Assembly (NCBI RefSeq): GCF_029227915.1
Contig: NC_079884.1
Location: 1,800,001-1,864,000, forward strand
Length of the DNA: 64,000 bases
DNA from: Hydractinia symbiolongicarpus
Taxonomy: Eukaryota > Cnidaria > Hydrozoa > Anthoathecata > Hydractiniidae
Direction of reading: 5' to 3'
Position numbers and translations under genes: made by a program. Shown one piece after another: positions 29,201 through 41,683 of the stretch; within the stretch, counting starts at the first letter, position 1, and every line of letters starts with the position of its first letter. The notes under the pieces are model-generated. The model did not search any database and was not told the origin of the DNA. It saw only the letters and a list, made by a program, of their open reading frames with translations.

Positions 29201-32200
29201 GCAAACCACAAATGAAGACAGTGATGACATTTTTTCACCCATATTTACTTCACTGCATCCTGCTGGGGGGAATGAAATTATAGATGCCTCTGGAATTAGA
29301 ACTTGGGTTCCAAACAAAAATCAATGGGCAACACCAGAAGGGAGTCAAGCTCCTCCAGACCATAACCCATTGGTGCAAGAACTTGCAGATGTCGCTAACC
29401 ATGAAGGTGGTATTGGAGAGCAACATACTTATCTTGTTAATAGAATAGGTCTCCATAATTGTAATTCCAGTTGTTTGCGTTATCGTCGTAAGAATAATAA
29501 GGAAAAGGATACCACTCCAAAAAAGTACTGTCGTTTTCATTTTGGTGATCTTGATCCACAAACCAAAAAAACAAGTGGCAAAGAGATTCATCCTTTTCAT
29601 GCTGTCATAACAAAAGGGGAACATCCTAGATATGAGGGACCACGCGATCATCCTCGCCTAATAATGCATGTTAAAACACGTCTGCTTAGTTGGCTAGCAA
29701 ATTGTGACAGTCAAGTCATTATCGATCAGGATCTTCTGGCTCTTCAAAAATACATTGCTGGTTATGCTTGCAAGGGGGCAGCCTCAACTGAAAATTTGGT
29801 ACATGTTTATCAGCAACTCATTGAAAACACTGCTGATGGAAGCACTGTTAAAAATTTGGCTCAACGACTACTTCAAAAAATTGCTGGTCTAGTAGATGTA
29901 CCAGGTGCTGCGGCAGATTTTATTAATAGTGGTGGCCGTTTGACTAGATGTACCAGGAGTTTTCGATACATTGGTATTAGTGGCTTCCGAGCATTGGATA
30001 CTTCTGGTGAAGATGGAACCGTTACAAAGAGTAGCACATTGGATAAATACTTGAGCGATAAGCGTAGAGAAACTGAGCCAGAAATATCATTATGGCACTG
30101 GAGCAAGAAATGTAGTTGTACCTGCAAAGTAGATCACGTGCCAGTTTTTACAGGAATATCTACAAAACCTGTTTGGCCTGTTACTGAGGACTATGCAAAA
30201 GCTATGCTCGTTATATTTTCTGTTGGAACGTGGCATAATACTGAAGAATTGAAGGGACAACATCAGTCATTTGCTGCTGCTTTGGCTTCCTTTGTTCAAA
30301 CTGAAAACTGTCCCCCTATATTAATAGATGCATTGAAGGAGGCTAAACAATCATTCGATAAAAAGAGTGAGGGAAAACAAAGTCACACTCGTGTAATCAA
30401 TAATGAAACCGATAATCAGTCTTCATGTCAATCATCACAATATACAGATGCAAGTTCTCAAAGTTCCCAAAATTCAGTCATTGCACAAATGAACATAGGC
30501 AGAGCGATAATGAGAGATATTGCAAGGCATCACGTTGCTGATATCAATGAGCCGGATGTACAACAAGTTCTTCCCAATGTAGGGCTCACATTTGATTGGA
30601 ATAATTATGCAATTCAAAGTTTTGGTAGTCAATGGCCAATTAATGCTGACACATGGTTACAATCTATATCTGAAGAAGCAGAAAGAAATGAATTGCAGCT
30701 GGCTGATGATTGTACCTTACCCCAAATAAACATCTTAAATGCTAATGAGTTACAGAGAACAGTCATTGGTATAAATCTTCAGCATTTATTGCAAGTTGCA
30801 AAAGGAACTTTGCCAACAGGTACCCAGCCATTACGTTTATTAATACAAGGAACAGCTGGTGTTGGGAAAACATTCATCATTACTGCGCTCACCAGAATCG
30901 TTCGTCGTATTTTTAAGCGAAATTCTGCTGTTATGAACTTGGCCCCAACTGGTGCAGCATCAGTCCTCATACCTAATGGTCGCACTATACATTCAATGAC
31001 TCCACCACCACACAAACTGAAAAAAGATAAGAATTTAAATTCTGTCCAACTTTCTGACTATCCGTTGGGTGATGTATCTCTAAGAAAGCTGAGGAAGTAT
31101 ACAGGTATGCATGAAAACAATGAACTGAAATTATTTCAACTTAATATTGATGAACGTAGCATGCAGTCGAAGCTTCTTGTGGCCTGGTGCAGCCAAAGAT
31201 TATGCGAGGCTACGGGAGACTTTGATAATTATTATGGTGGTGTACCAGCTGTCAATTTCTTTGGTGACCTTGGTCAGCTTGGACCAATTCGTGCTTTGGA
31301 TCTACATCAGCCACCACAACACGATGATTCGACAATCAACTTTGCTGGCTATGCAATCTATCTCTCGTTTCAAGATGTTATTGTTCTTACAGAAACAATG
31401 CGTCAAGGCACAGATCAGTTAGCTCTTTTGCAGCGACTACTTAGAATACGTAATGGATCGATCACTCAACAAGACTGGCAAGATATAAATAGTCGTTACG
31501 AAGATGCTTTGCCACAAACCGAAAAATGTAACTTTTCGCATGGTCGTGTCCTTACATTGATGGAAACATGGAATGAAGTTAATGAGGAAAATCACAATAA
31601 ATTAGCTAACCTTGGTGTGCCTGTTGCTGTAATTCCATCAAGAGGCCGTGGTAAACACCACTCTTTGACTGATAAGCAACTGGGTCAAATACCGCTGAGA
31701 TCTTTAATGGCAGTTGGTGCAACTGTAATACTCACTAAGAACCAAAAAGGTCTTACGGGCCTCGGTCTTAATAATGGTGCGATGGGAAAAGTAATTGCAA
31801 TCCTTTATTCGCCAAATATGTCACCACCTGAATTTCCTATAGCTGTCATTGTCGATTTCCCAAATTATAAAGGCCCAATATGGATTCCAGAACATCCAAC
31901 ATGGATACCAATTACTGCTGTTGAAGGTCGATGTGAATCTAATTGTTGCAGCAGAAATGGCCTGCCATTGATGCCAGGATATGCGATAACAATTGCTAAA
32001 AGTCAGGGTATGTCGATTGGAGATGGTAAAACTGCCACCCACATGCGTATCAAGTTACAACAATCAATTCAGATGGAAAAAATAACCTTGGTACAGCTTA
32101 CACTGCATTTTCAAGATGCGAAAAAGAAAGGAATTGGGCACTTGTCGAGCCAATTACTCAAGAACGTCTCTTGTACGTTAATACACATCCTCGTATGAAA

Positions 32201-32392
32201 GCCAGACAAGAGGAAGAGCAACGGCTGAAAGCATTATCGAATGAAACCATCAAAAAATTTGATATCACTATAGTGAAGTATATTAACTTGCTGAAAGACC
32301 TTGACGAGTTTTGCGATGATGATATTGAAGATGCAGTTTGTCCTTCACCATCTACAGATTGCTCATGTATTATATGCACATCTCAATCATAA
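26267..32392 (+). pseudogene. Helitron Rep/helicase polyprotein, 5'-truncated and frameshifted (copy 2)
   Basis: Begins mid-OTU (QQLSRPEIRQ), so the leader, 2A and catalytic Cys are missing; the OTU His motif (NHYQSL) remains. A DUF6570-like region with CxxC pairs (CKTC, CDRC) follows (27370-28130), then the Helitron-like N domain and the Rep nuclease: HUH as HGH at 29073-29081, and KYIAGYACK with two Tyr (29751, 29763). The PIF1-like helicase has Walker A GTAGVGKT (30849-30872) and Walker B GDLGQL (31263). Frame breaks: at the A10 run 28730-28739, and at the A6 run 32077-32082; downstream frames stay open to 32392. Rolling-circle transposition enzyme; no AP-endonuclease domain seen. The first 90 bases are about 99% identical to copy 3. 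Confidence 0.88.
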
Positions 32393-33502
32393 TGATAATC
32401 ACAACTGAAATTAACCTATGTTGCAGATAATATATACATTAAAAAACATTGTATATGTTCATATATTTGTTGTGAAATCAATATGCGAAGTAAAATTTTG
32501 ATTTAGAAAATAAACAAAATAAAAACCGTCTGACCATGAATTCGTAATTATTGGATGTAATAAGCCGAAGTCAAATACTTGATTATAATATCAATGTATA
32601 GTAAGCTGTATCCAAGAATCATGGTCAACATTTTTAGTTCGACAGACAGAATAGTTGTTTCTGAAAACAACCGTCCGCCCATGAATTCGTAATTATTGGA
32701 TGTACTAAGCCGAAGTCAAACACTTGATCTAATATCAATGTGTAGTAAGCTGTATCCAAGAATCATGGTAAACATTTTTAGTTCAACAGACAGAATAGTT
32801 GTTTCTCAAAACAACCGTCTGCCCATGAATTCGTAATTTTTGGACGTAATAAGCCGAAGTCAGATACTTGATTTAATATCAATGTATAGTAAGCTGTATC
32901 CAAGAATCATGGTTAAAATAAAGTAAAAATACTCTGCCTAACATCAGGCATCACGATGTGTGATTATTATCAACAAACTCAATTTAAAGGCAAATTAATC
33001 CTCGTTTTTTGTAAGAAGCCTAAGCATTTGTGTGCACTCAAAGTTTATTAAAGTTTTGATAGTTTGTGCATCAAATTTAAATTGTCCTTATTTAACACTG
33101 AAAAATCTTTTATTTACAAGGCTTTTTGTCTAAAATACATGCTCATTAACACATACCAAGTCTTAAGTTACTAAAGGCCCTAATATAATCAAGTTTGTAA
33201 CCTGACTTTTGGGTTGATTTACCTTCTTGTCTTTTTTCCTTCTAAGAATGTAAAACAAAAGGTTTTTAACATTAAGCTAAGTCAATTTAAAAGTGGGTCA
33301 CTTCTTGGTTTCCTCCCCTTTTTTTGTACTAAATTTTATGTGTTAATAAAAGCATACAGTGTATGACATTCTAAAAATATATTGCGTATGTATATATACT
33401 TAAAATTATGCCAGGGGTTTATATAACTTAATTTATGGAAACGTTACTGAGAGAAAACGTTTAAGCCAAAAAAGAAATGTTTTTTTGCATAAAATGAAAT
33501 TG
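32393..33502. other. Helitron 3' flank, AT-rich, no gene
   Basis: Apart from the minisatellite at 32525-32925, only AT-rich sequence with no convincing ORF. The Helitron 3' terminus (hairpin plus CTAG-like end) could not be placed with confidence. Confidence 0.5.
32525..32925 (+). repeat. 145-bp minisatellite, about 2.7 copies
   Basis: Copies start at 32525, 32670 and 32814 with ACCGTC.G.CCATGAATTCG and run through 'aagctgtatccaagaatcatgg'. Periods are 145 and 144 bp, about 93% identical by eye. Minisatellites near the 3' end are described for Helentron-type elements, which fits its place 130 bp after the Rep/helicase stop. Confidence 0.85.
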
Positions 33503-33745
33503 CTGATTCCTCTTACGTACCCTTGCTAACCTTCCTATCTATGCCTTTTCTGGAACCTGCCTACCCTTCCTATGCCTTTTCTGGTGCATGCCTAACTATG
33601 TCCTTGCCTGTGCCTCCCATGCCTTGCCTACCCCTGCCTTGCTGATTTCTCTTCCTGTTTCCTTGTCTGCCTTTGCCGTACCCTTTTCTTGCCGTACTTA
33701 ATGCCTTTGCCTTGGCAACCTCTCCGCAACACTTTCTATACTAGT
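33503..33745. repeat. CCTTGCC-rich tract (copy 2)
   Basis: Longer version of 1931-2104, ending in the hairpin TCTCCGCAAC...GTTGCGGAGA at 33721-33752. Confidence 0.7.
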
Positions 33746-35560
33746 TGCGGAGAGAAGCGGAGCCCATTTCCTCATTAAATAAGCCAAATATAAAAGAAAA
33801 AGGAAGTACGGTGGAGAGTATATAGGATTTCTATACGATTTCCGCGCCTCGTCCCCCTATCTCTATAATAATAGCCGTATTCCGTCTGTCTGTCTCTGCG
33901 CAACATGGCGGAGCAAGTAGCGAGACCCGCCGAAAATCCCCGCGGCCCTGCAGCTTTATTTCGAATCCCCGGCAGACCCCGTTTTTTTACCGGCCTTGCT
34001 TTGCCGTTCATTGTAATAAACCAATCACGAGGCTCCATTTTCACTAATGACCAATCCAAGTGCTTCGCGGCCTCAACATGCCGACGGGAGGAAACATGCT
34101 ACCCCTACGAAGGCCATTTTGGTTTGGAATTGATGGTGTGAAGTTTGTAGGTTTCCTTTCAATCCTCCTTATTTCTTCTGAGTACTTTTTATCCTCTAGG
34201 ATTATTTAGTTTGTTTTCACATGTTAAGGTGAATATTTCATCACGTTTTCTAGCTACGTATAAATCTTAAACAAACCAATTTTAAGTTTTTGGCTAGCTA
34301 CAAAACGTACATTTTGAGGCAGCTAGCTATAGCTAGCTTTAATTATTCCTATACTTTTAAAGTTTTTATTCAGTTTGGTATATTATTATTTATTTTTATG
34401 TTGAAGTTGGGTCTACCTAGCTAGCTCCTCTTTTAGCTACATCCTGCTAAAAAGTGAAAGTAGCCAAATGCAGTTTGCCTGCAACACAATTCTTAACAAT
34501 TCTTATGTTAAATGCAGTTGGCAGCGGCCACTTTTATTACTGACTTAAAAATTTATTATGCAAAATAAAATTGCTGAGTAATTTTTTAAACTGAACCGGG
34601 TTAATGCCAGGCTGTTCACTGATTTCTTTTAAAACCGAAGCGATAAGGATTTTTGGAAAATGGTATTACTCCTATGCTCATGTATGACACAATTTACATG
34701 TTAAGTGCTCAGCCTGGTGTTAATGACAGGATTTTTCCGTGTTTTTATTTAATCTGTTGTGATAAAGTTTTTTTACCTGCAATAAACATTCAACCTGGTG
34801 TTAACAACAGGGTGTTTTGTGTGTTTTTTATTTAAATTGAAGTTGCGATAAGTTTTTTGGGGAAAAGGCTATTATGGTTATAACGCATGTGTGACACCAT
34901 TTACCTGTACTAAGTGCTCAGTCCGGTGTCATGATTAATTTGTTAAGGTTTACTGAAACGTACTCCGCAAAATAAAATAATATTGACTATTTTCTTTTCT
35001 TATGACGGGGTAACAACAGGTTGTAAACTGTGTTTTTATTTCGGTTAAAGTTGCACTAAAGTTATATATATATACATATATTTTAAAAAGTACATTACAA
35101 CCGAAACACTATAATGTTGTGTGAGCTTTACTCAATTCACGACATATTCTGCATACCACGGTCATTCAGTTTCGCCTGTACATGCGCTAACTTTTGAAAT
35201 CTCAATACGCAAAAATTTCGTGGCAATGATGACGTCATAATCTCGACATACCTGACTAACATGCTAAATTACAAGGCATGATGCTAAGATATTGTTTACT
35301 TTGTATTTCATTATAATAAGTGTGGCCAAGGCTCCGTATAAACACTGAAAACAACGGGTTTGCTTTTGTTGTGGCAACGTAAACGAAAGGGTTCATTTAT
35401 CAGACAAATTTGCAGAATTCCTATATTCTACCAAAATTTGAGAGAGAACTAAAGTTTTTTACCCAGTAAAGTATATATATTTTGAAAAGCTACGGGATTT
35501 GTCTTTCGGCTGCAAAAAACCTTATTTTGCTTACATTTTTTTACTAAAAGTTTTTAAGCA
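33746..35560 (+). repeat. Family B unit 1, joined to a family A head
   Basis: 33746-33855 matches the family A body at 57820-57915. After CCCCCTAT the sequence switches to family B (TAATAATAGCCG, 33866) without the TTCG hairpin. A YY1/CCAAT module lies at 33901-34150, followed by subrepeats of about 150 bp built on CTAAGTGCTCAG...GGTGTTAACAACAGG. Confidence 0.7.
33901..34150 (+). promoter_or_regulatory. YY1/CCAAT promoter-like module (copy 1 of 8)
   Basis: CAACATGGCGG at its start fits a YY1 site; AACCAATCACGAG and GACCAATCCAAG are two CCAAT boxes about 30 bp apart; AAGGCCATTTTGG near the end resembles a YY1 site on the other strand. Sister modules begin at 38786, 44522, 46411, 48118, 50323, 52029 and 54234 with very few changes. 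Both strands are open for 70-110 codons, but copy 46411 is shifted by an extra T, so a control region is more likely than a gene. Confidence 0.55.
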
Positions 35561-36094
35561 TTTTCCACGGTAAGGGTGTTTGGCTAGCTAGCCTCCTTGA
35601 ATATCAACAAACATGGCCGACAGATCGACATGCAAAACGTTCTATAAGTCTTTATAACATCTATAAGATAATCAAAAAAGGTTAAATTAATCTCATTATT
35701 ACATTTAACAGTTCTTTTGATTTCACTCTGATTTGCAAAATCTAAGTATGAAAGTGTGGTAGATCATGACCACCTAGATACAGTGTAGCAGGTCATTGGG
35801 TAGCTAGCCAAACCTTAAGATATAGCACATTGATATAGGTAGCCACACAATTGCATTATCTTCAATTTAATAGCACACGGGTTAATTTTTGGCCAAAGAA
35901 TACAAGTCTTAAATTTGGATGAAATAAGAACATGTTTTAAGAGCGCTCCAAGAGCCTAAGTGGCAGTTTTGGTTTTATATATAACTAGCTCTGGCTAATT
36001 AAACTGTGAACAAATAAACAAAATAAAGCCTTATGAATGCTTTGAACAATAATTACTGCCATGCTTTTGCTGTTAAGTGCAAAATGTCATATTT

Positions 36095-36492
36095 AGGGGC
36101 TGCTCACATATTTCCTCGGATAGGGGGGAAATATTTCAGCATAATATAATTTTTACATTCTGTTCATGGCATGGGCGAGAGAACTTTTCCTCAGGTGAAA
36201 AAATACCATGTGATAAGTTTCTATTGCTTATTATGATAAGAGTCTATTGTTTATTTTTTAAAAATTATGCCCAATCGACAGAAAAATTTATCTTGCCTGC
36301 TGAGGAAACTTCTGTTTTTTAGGGAAAATGCATTACCCGCTTACAGAGATCTCGATCATGTGCAGCCGAGATCTTGGTAGGCGGGTAAATGTTTTTTTCT
36401 CATATAAAGGCAACTTAATTTTGTTAAGTTCATTTCATGCTGAAACATTTACCCGGTTCCCGATAAAATATTTCCCCTATAAACATGCCCCT
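36095..36492. mobile_element. Foldback/MITE-like element (tentative)
   Basis: AGGGGC at 36095 pairs with GCCCCT at 36487. TAGGGGGGAAATATTT (36121-36136) pairs with AAATATTTCCCCTA (36466-36479). AAATATTTCAGCAT pairs with ATGCTGAAACATTT (36437-36450). A 24-bp imperfect hairpin sits in the middle (36331-36391). No coding capacity, and a target duplication is not clear. Confidence 0.45.
36331..36391. repeat. Long imperfect hairpin
   Basis: Arms CATTACCCGCTTACAGAGAT... and ...GGTAGGCGGGTAAATG pair over about 24 positions with few mismatches around a 12-base loop. Confidence 0.6.
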
Positions 36493-38700
36493 TAGGACTC
36501 GTGAAGAAAAGTCTCAAACAAAGATATAATAATCTAAGTTACAATATAATTTGTGTATTTCATTTAGCAAACATAAAAATAAAAACTGTACATTAACATA
36601 ATTCTTTAAATAGGTCTTCCAATAAGAACCATATAATGTGCATAGTAGTTCTGTTTGCAACAAAAAGTATCCCAAACAATTGAAACCATACAAGGAGTAA
36701 TCCATAAACGCTTTAACAGGTTGTTGACGCCACATGGATACTAAAAAAATATGACAGTGGATTTTTAATATATACATTACCTTAACAGAATAAATTTTGA
36801 AATAAATTTTTTGCCTTGGATTTTCTTTTAATGTATTTCATAGACATTCATAGACATTTGAATTTTTAAGTTCAAGAGGTTTTGGCAAAAAAAAAAAAAA
36901 TTTTTCAATGATGCTCTAAGGAATATTTTCTATGAAAATCATTAGCTTTTGTATAAAATATACTTATTGTATATACTTATTATAATAATACTTATTAATG
37001 AAATGCAATATTTTTTGCAACAAAAGCCCACAGGGGTCAAGAGGTTCCACAAAATCATTTTTTTCACAATACATCTCTTCACAGTTTAAGTCGTGTACTT
37101 ATGTTCTGTATTAAAAAAAGGAAGTAAACAGAGTGAATTTAATAGTTATTTATTTATTTATTTTCCATCAGATAGTATGATAATAATAATAATAAAAATT
37201 ATTCATGCAAACTCATTAAAACCACCTAATGGAGGGATACCACCACGAATAAGGCTTTGCATTATGAATATTTGTCATTTTCTAAAGCCTTCTGAATTTA
37301 TTACAGTTAATTCTTTTCTTTTTAATTCTCAATAAGACGTGGTAACAAAAGAAAGACTGTGAAACTGTGAACTCGTGTATTAGCATCTTTTCGACACTAG
37401 GAATCGTAAATCCGAAATTTAGGTAAGAAATAGAATAACACGTCATAATTGGTGATAAACTATTGTAAACACAATAAAGTAGTTCTATTCACACTATATT
37501 TTTTAAACAACAGTGTACTACACTCCTTATTGACTGCCCTTAGGTATTTTACTTTAAGGCTATCATGTTTATGCACAAAGTTGTAAAGCTATACACAGTA
37601 CTTTAGTCATAGTAACAATGTGTTGCTAGGAGAGCGCAGAGGCCCAGCGTTGAAAAGTTAAAAAAAAAATATAGTTTACTAAGAAGAAACATTCATATCA
37701 GTAACCTTTGTTAGTCAGTAATAACAAAATTCTACTTACAATTCATTATACTACTCATAACATCATCATTCAAGTGCCATTTATAGCTAGCTACAGGCCA
37801 CCAAAATATCTTGACTTTGAAGGCCAATTTTTCAGAGCAAAAAAATGTAAGCACCAGAACGTGGATTTCTTCTGGTAATACAATGTTTGAAATTAATAAA
37901 AATAACTATGAATAGTCTTGGAAAACTTTAGAATGTTAGTTTTAGGCATTTTCATTTGCTCCTTTTGCCCCTGTCAGAAAAAAAATACGTTCTTGACAAT
38001 GAAATATTCTTCTTTCGTTTTCTTGCTTTTCACCATAGACACCAACAATTTTTTTGTCTTCGCCAACATGTTATCAAACATTATAAAATTAAAACAAACG
38101 CTTTATAGTCATGAAAGTCAGTCTTTGTTCAAAATCAGTAGAGCATCCAATTTGGAAAACAATGTTTATCAGGCATGCGACGATGTCTACCATCTTGAAA
38201 AAATTACAAAATATTTCGCGAATGTTGCGCACGCGCATTTCTGAATTTCACATTCTGAATGAACGTGATACCTGTACTAGAGCACTCCAATTATGGAGTT
38301 TTTTTAGTTTTTTTATGGGGTAACGACTGGATTTTTCCTGTGTTTTAAGTTAAACTGAAATTGCAGTAAAGTTTTTTATGAAAAGGGTATTATGCGTTCT
38401 CGGCCCACTGTCATGATTAAGTTTTGAACTTTTACGGAAACTTATTCCGCAAAATAAAATAATATTGCCCGATTGTTTTTGCTATGGCGGAGTAACAACG
38501 GTTTGTAAACTGTTTTAATTCAGCTTTTGTTGCGGGAAATTATTTTTTTTCAAATATCTTACAGTCGCAACACTGCAATGGTGTGTGCCCTTCACTTGAT
38601 TTACGACATACTGCATACCCGTACTAAAGCGCTCCACCTCACCGGGTTGCACAGTTTGCGGTTCTTATTAAGCGCTCCTCAAGGCGTTCAACAACAGTTA

Positions 38701-40260
38701 CTTGTGGCTTAACCCGGCGTTTCGACGCCGGGTCTCCCGGCTAGTCTCTATTATAATAGCCGTATTCCGTCTGTCTGTCTCTGCGCAACATGGCGGAGCA
38801 AGTAGCGAGACATACGGAAAATCCCCCCGGCCCTGTAGCTTTATTTCGAATCCCCGGCAGACCCCGTTTTTTTACCGGCCTTGCTTTGCCGCTCATTGTA
38901 ATAAACCAATCACGAGGCTCCATTTTCACTAATGACCAATCCAAGTGCTTCGCGGCCTCAACATGCCGACGGGAGGAAACATGCTACCCCTACGAAGGCC
39001 ATTTTGGTTTGGAAGTGATGGTGTGAAGTTTGTAGGTTTCCTTTCAATCCTCCTTATTTCTTCTGACTACTTTTTATCCTATAGGATTATTTAGTTTGTT
39101 TTCACATGTTAAGGTGAATATTTCATCACGTTTTCTAGCTACGTATAAATCTTAAACAAACCAATTTTAAGTTTTTGGCTAGCTACAAAACGTACATTTG
39201 GAGGCAGCTAGCTATAGCTAGCTTTATTTATTCCTATACTTTTAAAGTTTTTATTGAGTTTGGTATATTATTATTTATTTTTATGTTGAAGTTGGGTCTA
39301 CCTAGCTAGCTCCTCTTTTAGCTACATCCTGCTAAAAAGTGAAAGTAGCCAAATGCAGTTTGGCTGCAAGTGAAAGTAGCCAAATGCAGTTTGGCTGCAA
39401 CACAATTCTTAACAATTCTTATGCTAAATGGAGTTGGCAGCGGCCACTTTTGTTACTGATTTATAAATTTATTATGCAAAATAAAATTGCTGAGTAATTT
39501 TTTAAACTGAACCGGGTTAATGCCAGGCTGTTCACTGATTTCTTTTAAAACCAAAGCGATAAGGATTTTTGGAAAATGGTATTACCCCTATGCTCATGTA
39601 TGACACGATTCACCTGTTTAGCGTTCAGCCTGGTGTTAACGACGGGCTGTTTCCTGTGTTTTTATTTAAACCGTTGTGATAAATTTTATTTGGAAAATTT
39701 TATTACGCCTGTTACTCATGTATGACACAATTTACATGTTAAGTGGTGTTAATGACGTGCTTTTTCCGTGTTTTTATATAATCCGTTGTATTAAAGTTTT
39801 TTTACCTGCAATAAACATTCAACCTGGTGTTAACAACAGGGTGTTTTGTGTGTTTTTTATTTAAATTGAAGTTGCGATAAGTTTTTTTGGGAAAAGGCTA
39901 TTATGGCTATAACGCATGTGTGACACCATTTACCTGTACTAAGTGCTCAGTCCGGTGTCATGATTAATTTGTTAAGGTTTACTGAAACGTACTCCGCAAA
40001 ATAAAATAAAATTAACCAATTGTTTTTCCTATGACGGGGTAACGAATGGTTGTAAATTGTGTTTTTATTTTGGCTAAAGTTACAGTAGATATATATTTTC
40101 AAAAATACACTACAGCCGAAACACTATAGTGTTGTGTGCGCTTTACTTGATTAACGACATACTGCGTACCTGTACTAAAGCGCTCCACCTGACCGTGTAG
40201 TACATTTTACGGCTCTTATTAAGCGCTCCACATAGTGTTCAATGGCGGGTCACACCTTGA
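38701..40260 (+). repeat. Family B unit 2
   Basis: Opens CTTGTGGCTTA, then the hairpin CCCGGCGTTTCGACGCCGGG (38713-38732). YY1/CCAAT module at 38786. A 34-bp direct repeat (GTGAAAGTAGCCAAATGCAG...) is present twice near 39340-39400. Confidence 0.75.
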
Positions 40261-41683
40261 CTTGTGGCTTACCCCGGCGTTTCGACGCCGGGTTTCCCGG
40301 CTAGTCTCTATTATAATAGCCGTATTCCGTCTGTCTGTCTCTGCGCGGAACCCCCGCTGAGTTAGAAAATTATGTCACGGAAACACGAATATCAAATGCG
40401 ATATATTTTTATCCACTTTGTTTTGACCGCTCGCGCGTGGAACACCATTCACAACGCCTGATTCTTTAAAAAAAAACCAAGATTTTCGCGACCAGAAAGA
40501 ATCCAAGATCTTCGCGGAACGAAGGCCATTTTGATAATGGTCGTGTTTGTGGTCAGTGTGTGAGGTTTGTAGGCCTGTTTGACTTTTTTATCTTCTAAAA
40601 GCCTTATATATTTGTAATATTTGTTTTCTGTTTGTTTTCAATGTTAGGATAAATATATTGTCACGTTTTTTAGCCACGTACAGATCTTAAACGCACCAGT
40701 TTTAGGATGTTTGGCTAGGAACGAAGATTAGCTAGCTATAGCTACTAGCTAGCTAGAGCCTCACTTATTGCTATTCTGTATGGTATAAGAGCTTTTTATC
40801 CTAGCCAACATTTATTTTTATGTTGAGGCTGTGGCTATTTAGCTAGCTCCTTAAAAAGTGAAAGTATAAAAATGCAGTTTGGCTACAACAATATTCTTAA
40901 GCAATATATAATTTTTATGCTAAATGCAGTTAGCTAGCTAGGTATAGCTACATATTTTATTATTTTTCTGCAAACTTTTTCTGCAAATGAAATGGCTGAG
41001 CGATTGTTTTGGCTGGACGAGTAACGACAGGCTGTTCCCTGTGTTTTTATTTAAACCGAAGTTGCAATGAACATTTTTGGAAAAGGGTAATACGCCTTAT
41101 GCGCCTGTTCAACTGTGTTTAACTGTACTAAGCGGTTAGCCCAGTGTTAAAAACAGACTGTTTTTTGTAAAAGGCTGTTACGCCTATGGGCATGTGCAAC
41201 ACCGTTTACCTGTATATACTAAGGTCAGCCCACCACTGTGACAATTAATTTTTAAACTTTCTTGGGAATCACGCCTGGACTAACCGCTCAGCCCTGTGTC
41301 TGCGAGAAAGTTTTTTTCAAAAGGGTATTATTACTATACGCTGTACAACACGGTTTAACTGTACTAAACGCTCAGCCCAGTGTCACGATTAATTTTTTAA
41401 CTTTTAAAAAGACTTTTCCACAAAATAAAATAATATTGACCGATTGTTTTTGCTATGATGGAGTAACAACACTTTGTAAACTCTGTTTTTATATCAGTTA
41501 TCGTTGCGGGAAAGTTATTTTTTGAAAAATATGTTACAGTCGCACACTATAATGTTGTATGCGCTTCAAATGATTAACGACATACTGTATACCTGTACTA
41601 AAGCGCTCCACCTGATCGTGTGGGACAGTTTACAGCTCTTATTAAGCGCTCCACAGAGTGTTCAATGCCGGATCACACCTTTA
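40261..41683 (+). repeat. Family B unit 3 (module without YY1 site)
   Basis: Hairpin at 40273-40292. Instead of the YY1/CCAAT module it has a variant with TTTTGACCGCTCGCGCGTGG and CCAAGA words. The rest is nearly identical to units 4 and 5. Confidence 0.75.

Larger units (their letters stand above)
35561..38700. other. AT-rich segment inside the array, no gene
   Basis: 35561-38270 is not shared with other units; it contains a foldback element (36095-36492), homopolymers and microsatellite-like TAATAA, but no convincing ORF. From about 38270 family B subrepeats resume. Perhaps an older insertion that expanded unit 1. Confidence 0.5.

Noticed and set aside
33905-34141. Open frame of 78 codons (starting MAEQVARP) repeated in the YY1/CCAAT modules, and an open frame on the opposite strand
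   Set aside because: Both strands are open, one copy is shifted by an extra T, the ATG is part of the YY1-like word, and composition is GC-driven; better explained as conserved noncoding DNA.
36514-36777. 87-codon minus-strand frame in the AT-rich segment
   Set aside because: Composition follows AT bias, with no family resemblance and no second copy to test.
41262-41525. 87-codon frame (starting MGITPGLTAQ) in family B
   Set aside because: Its duplicate at 42677 is part of the 1415-bp copy; it is absent or broken in other units and has no domain.
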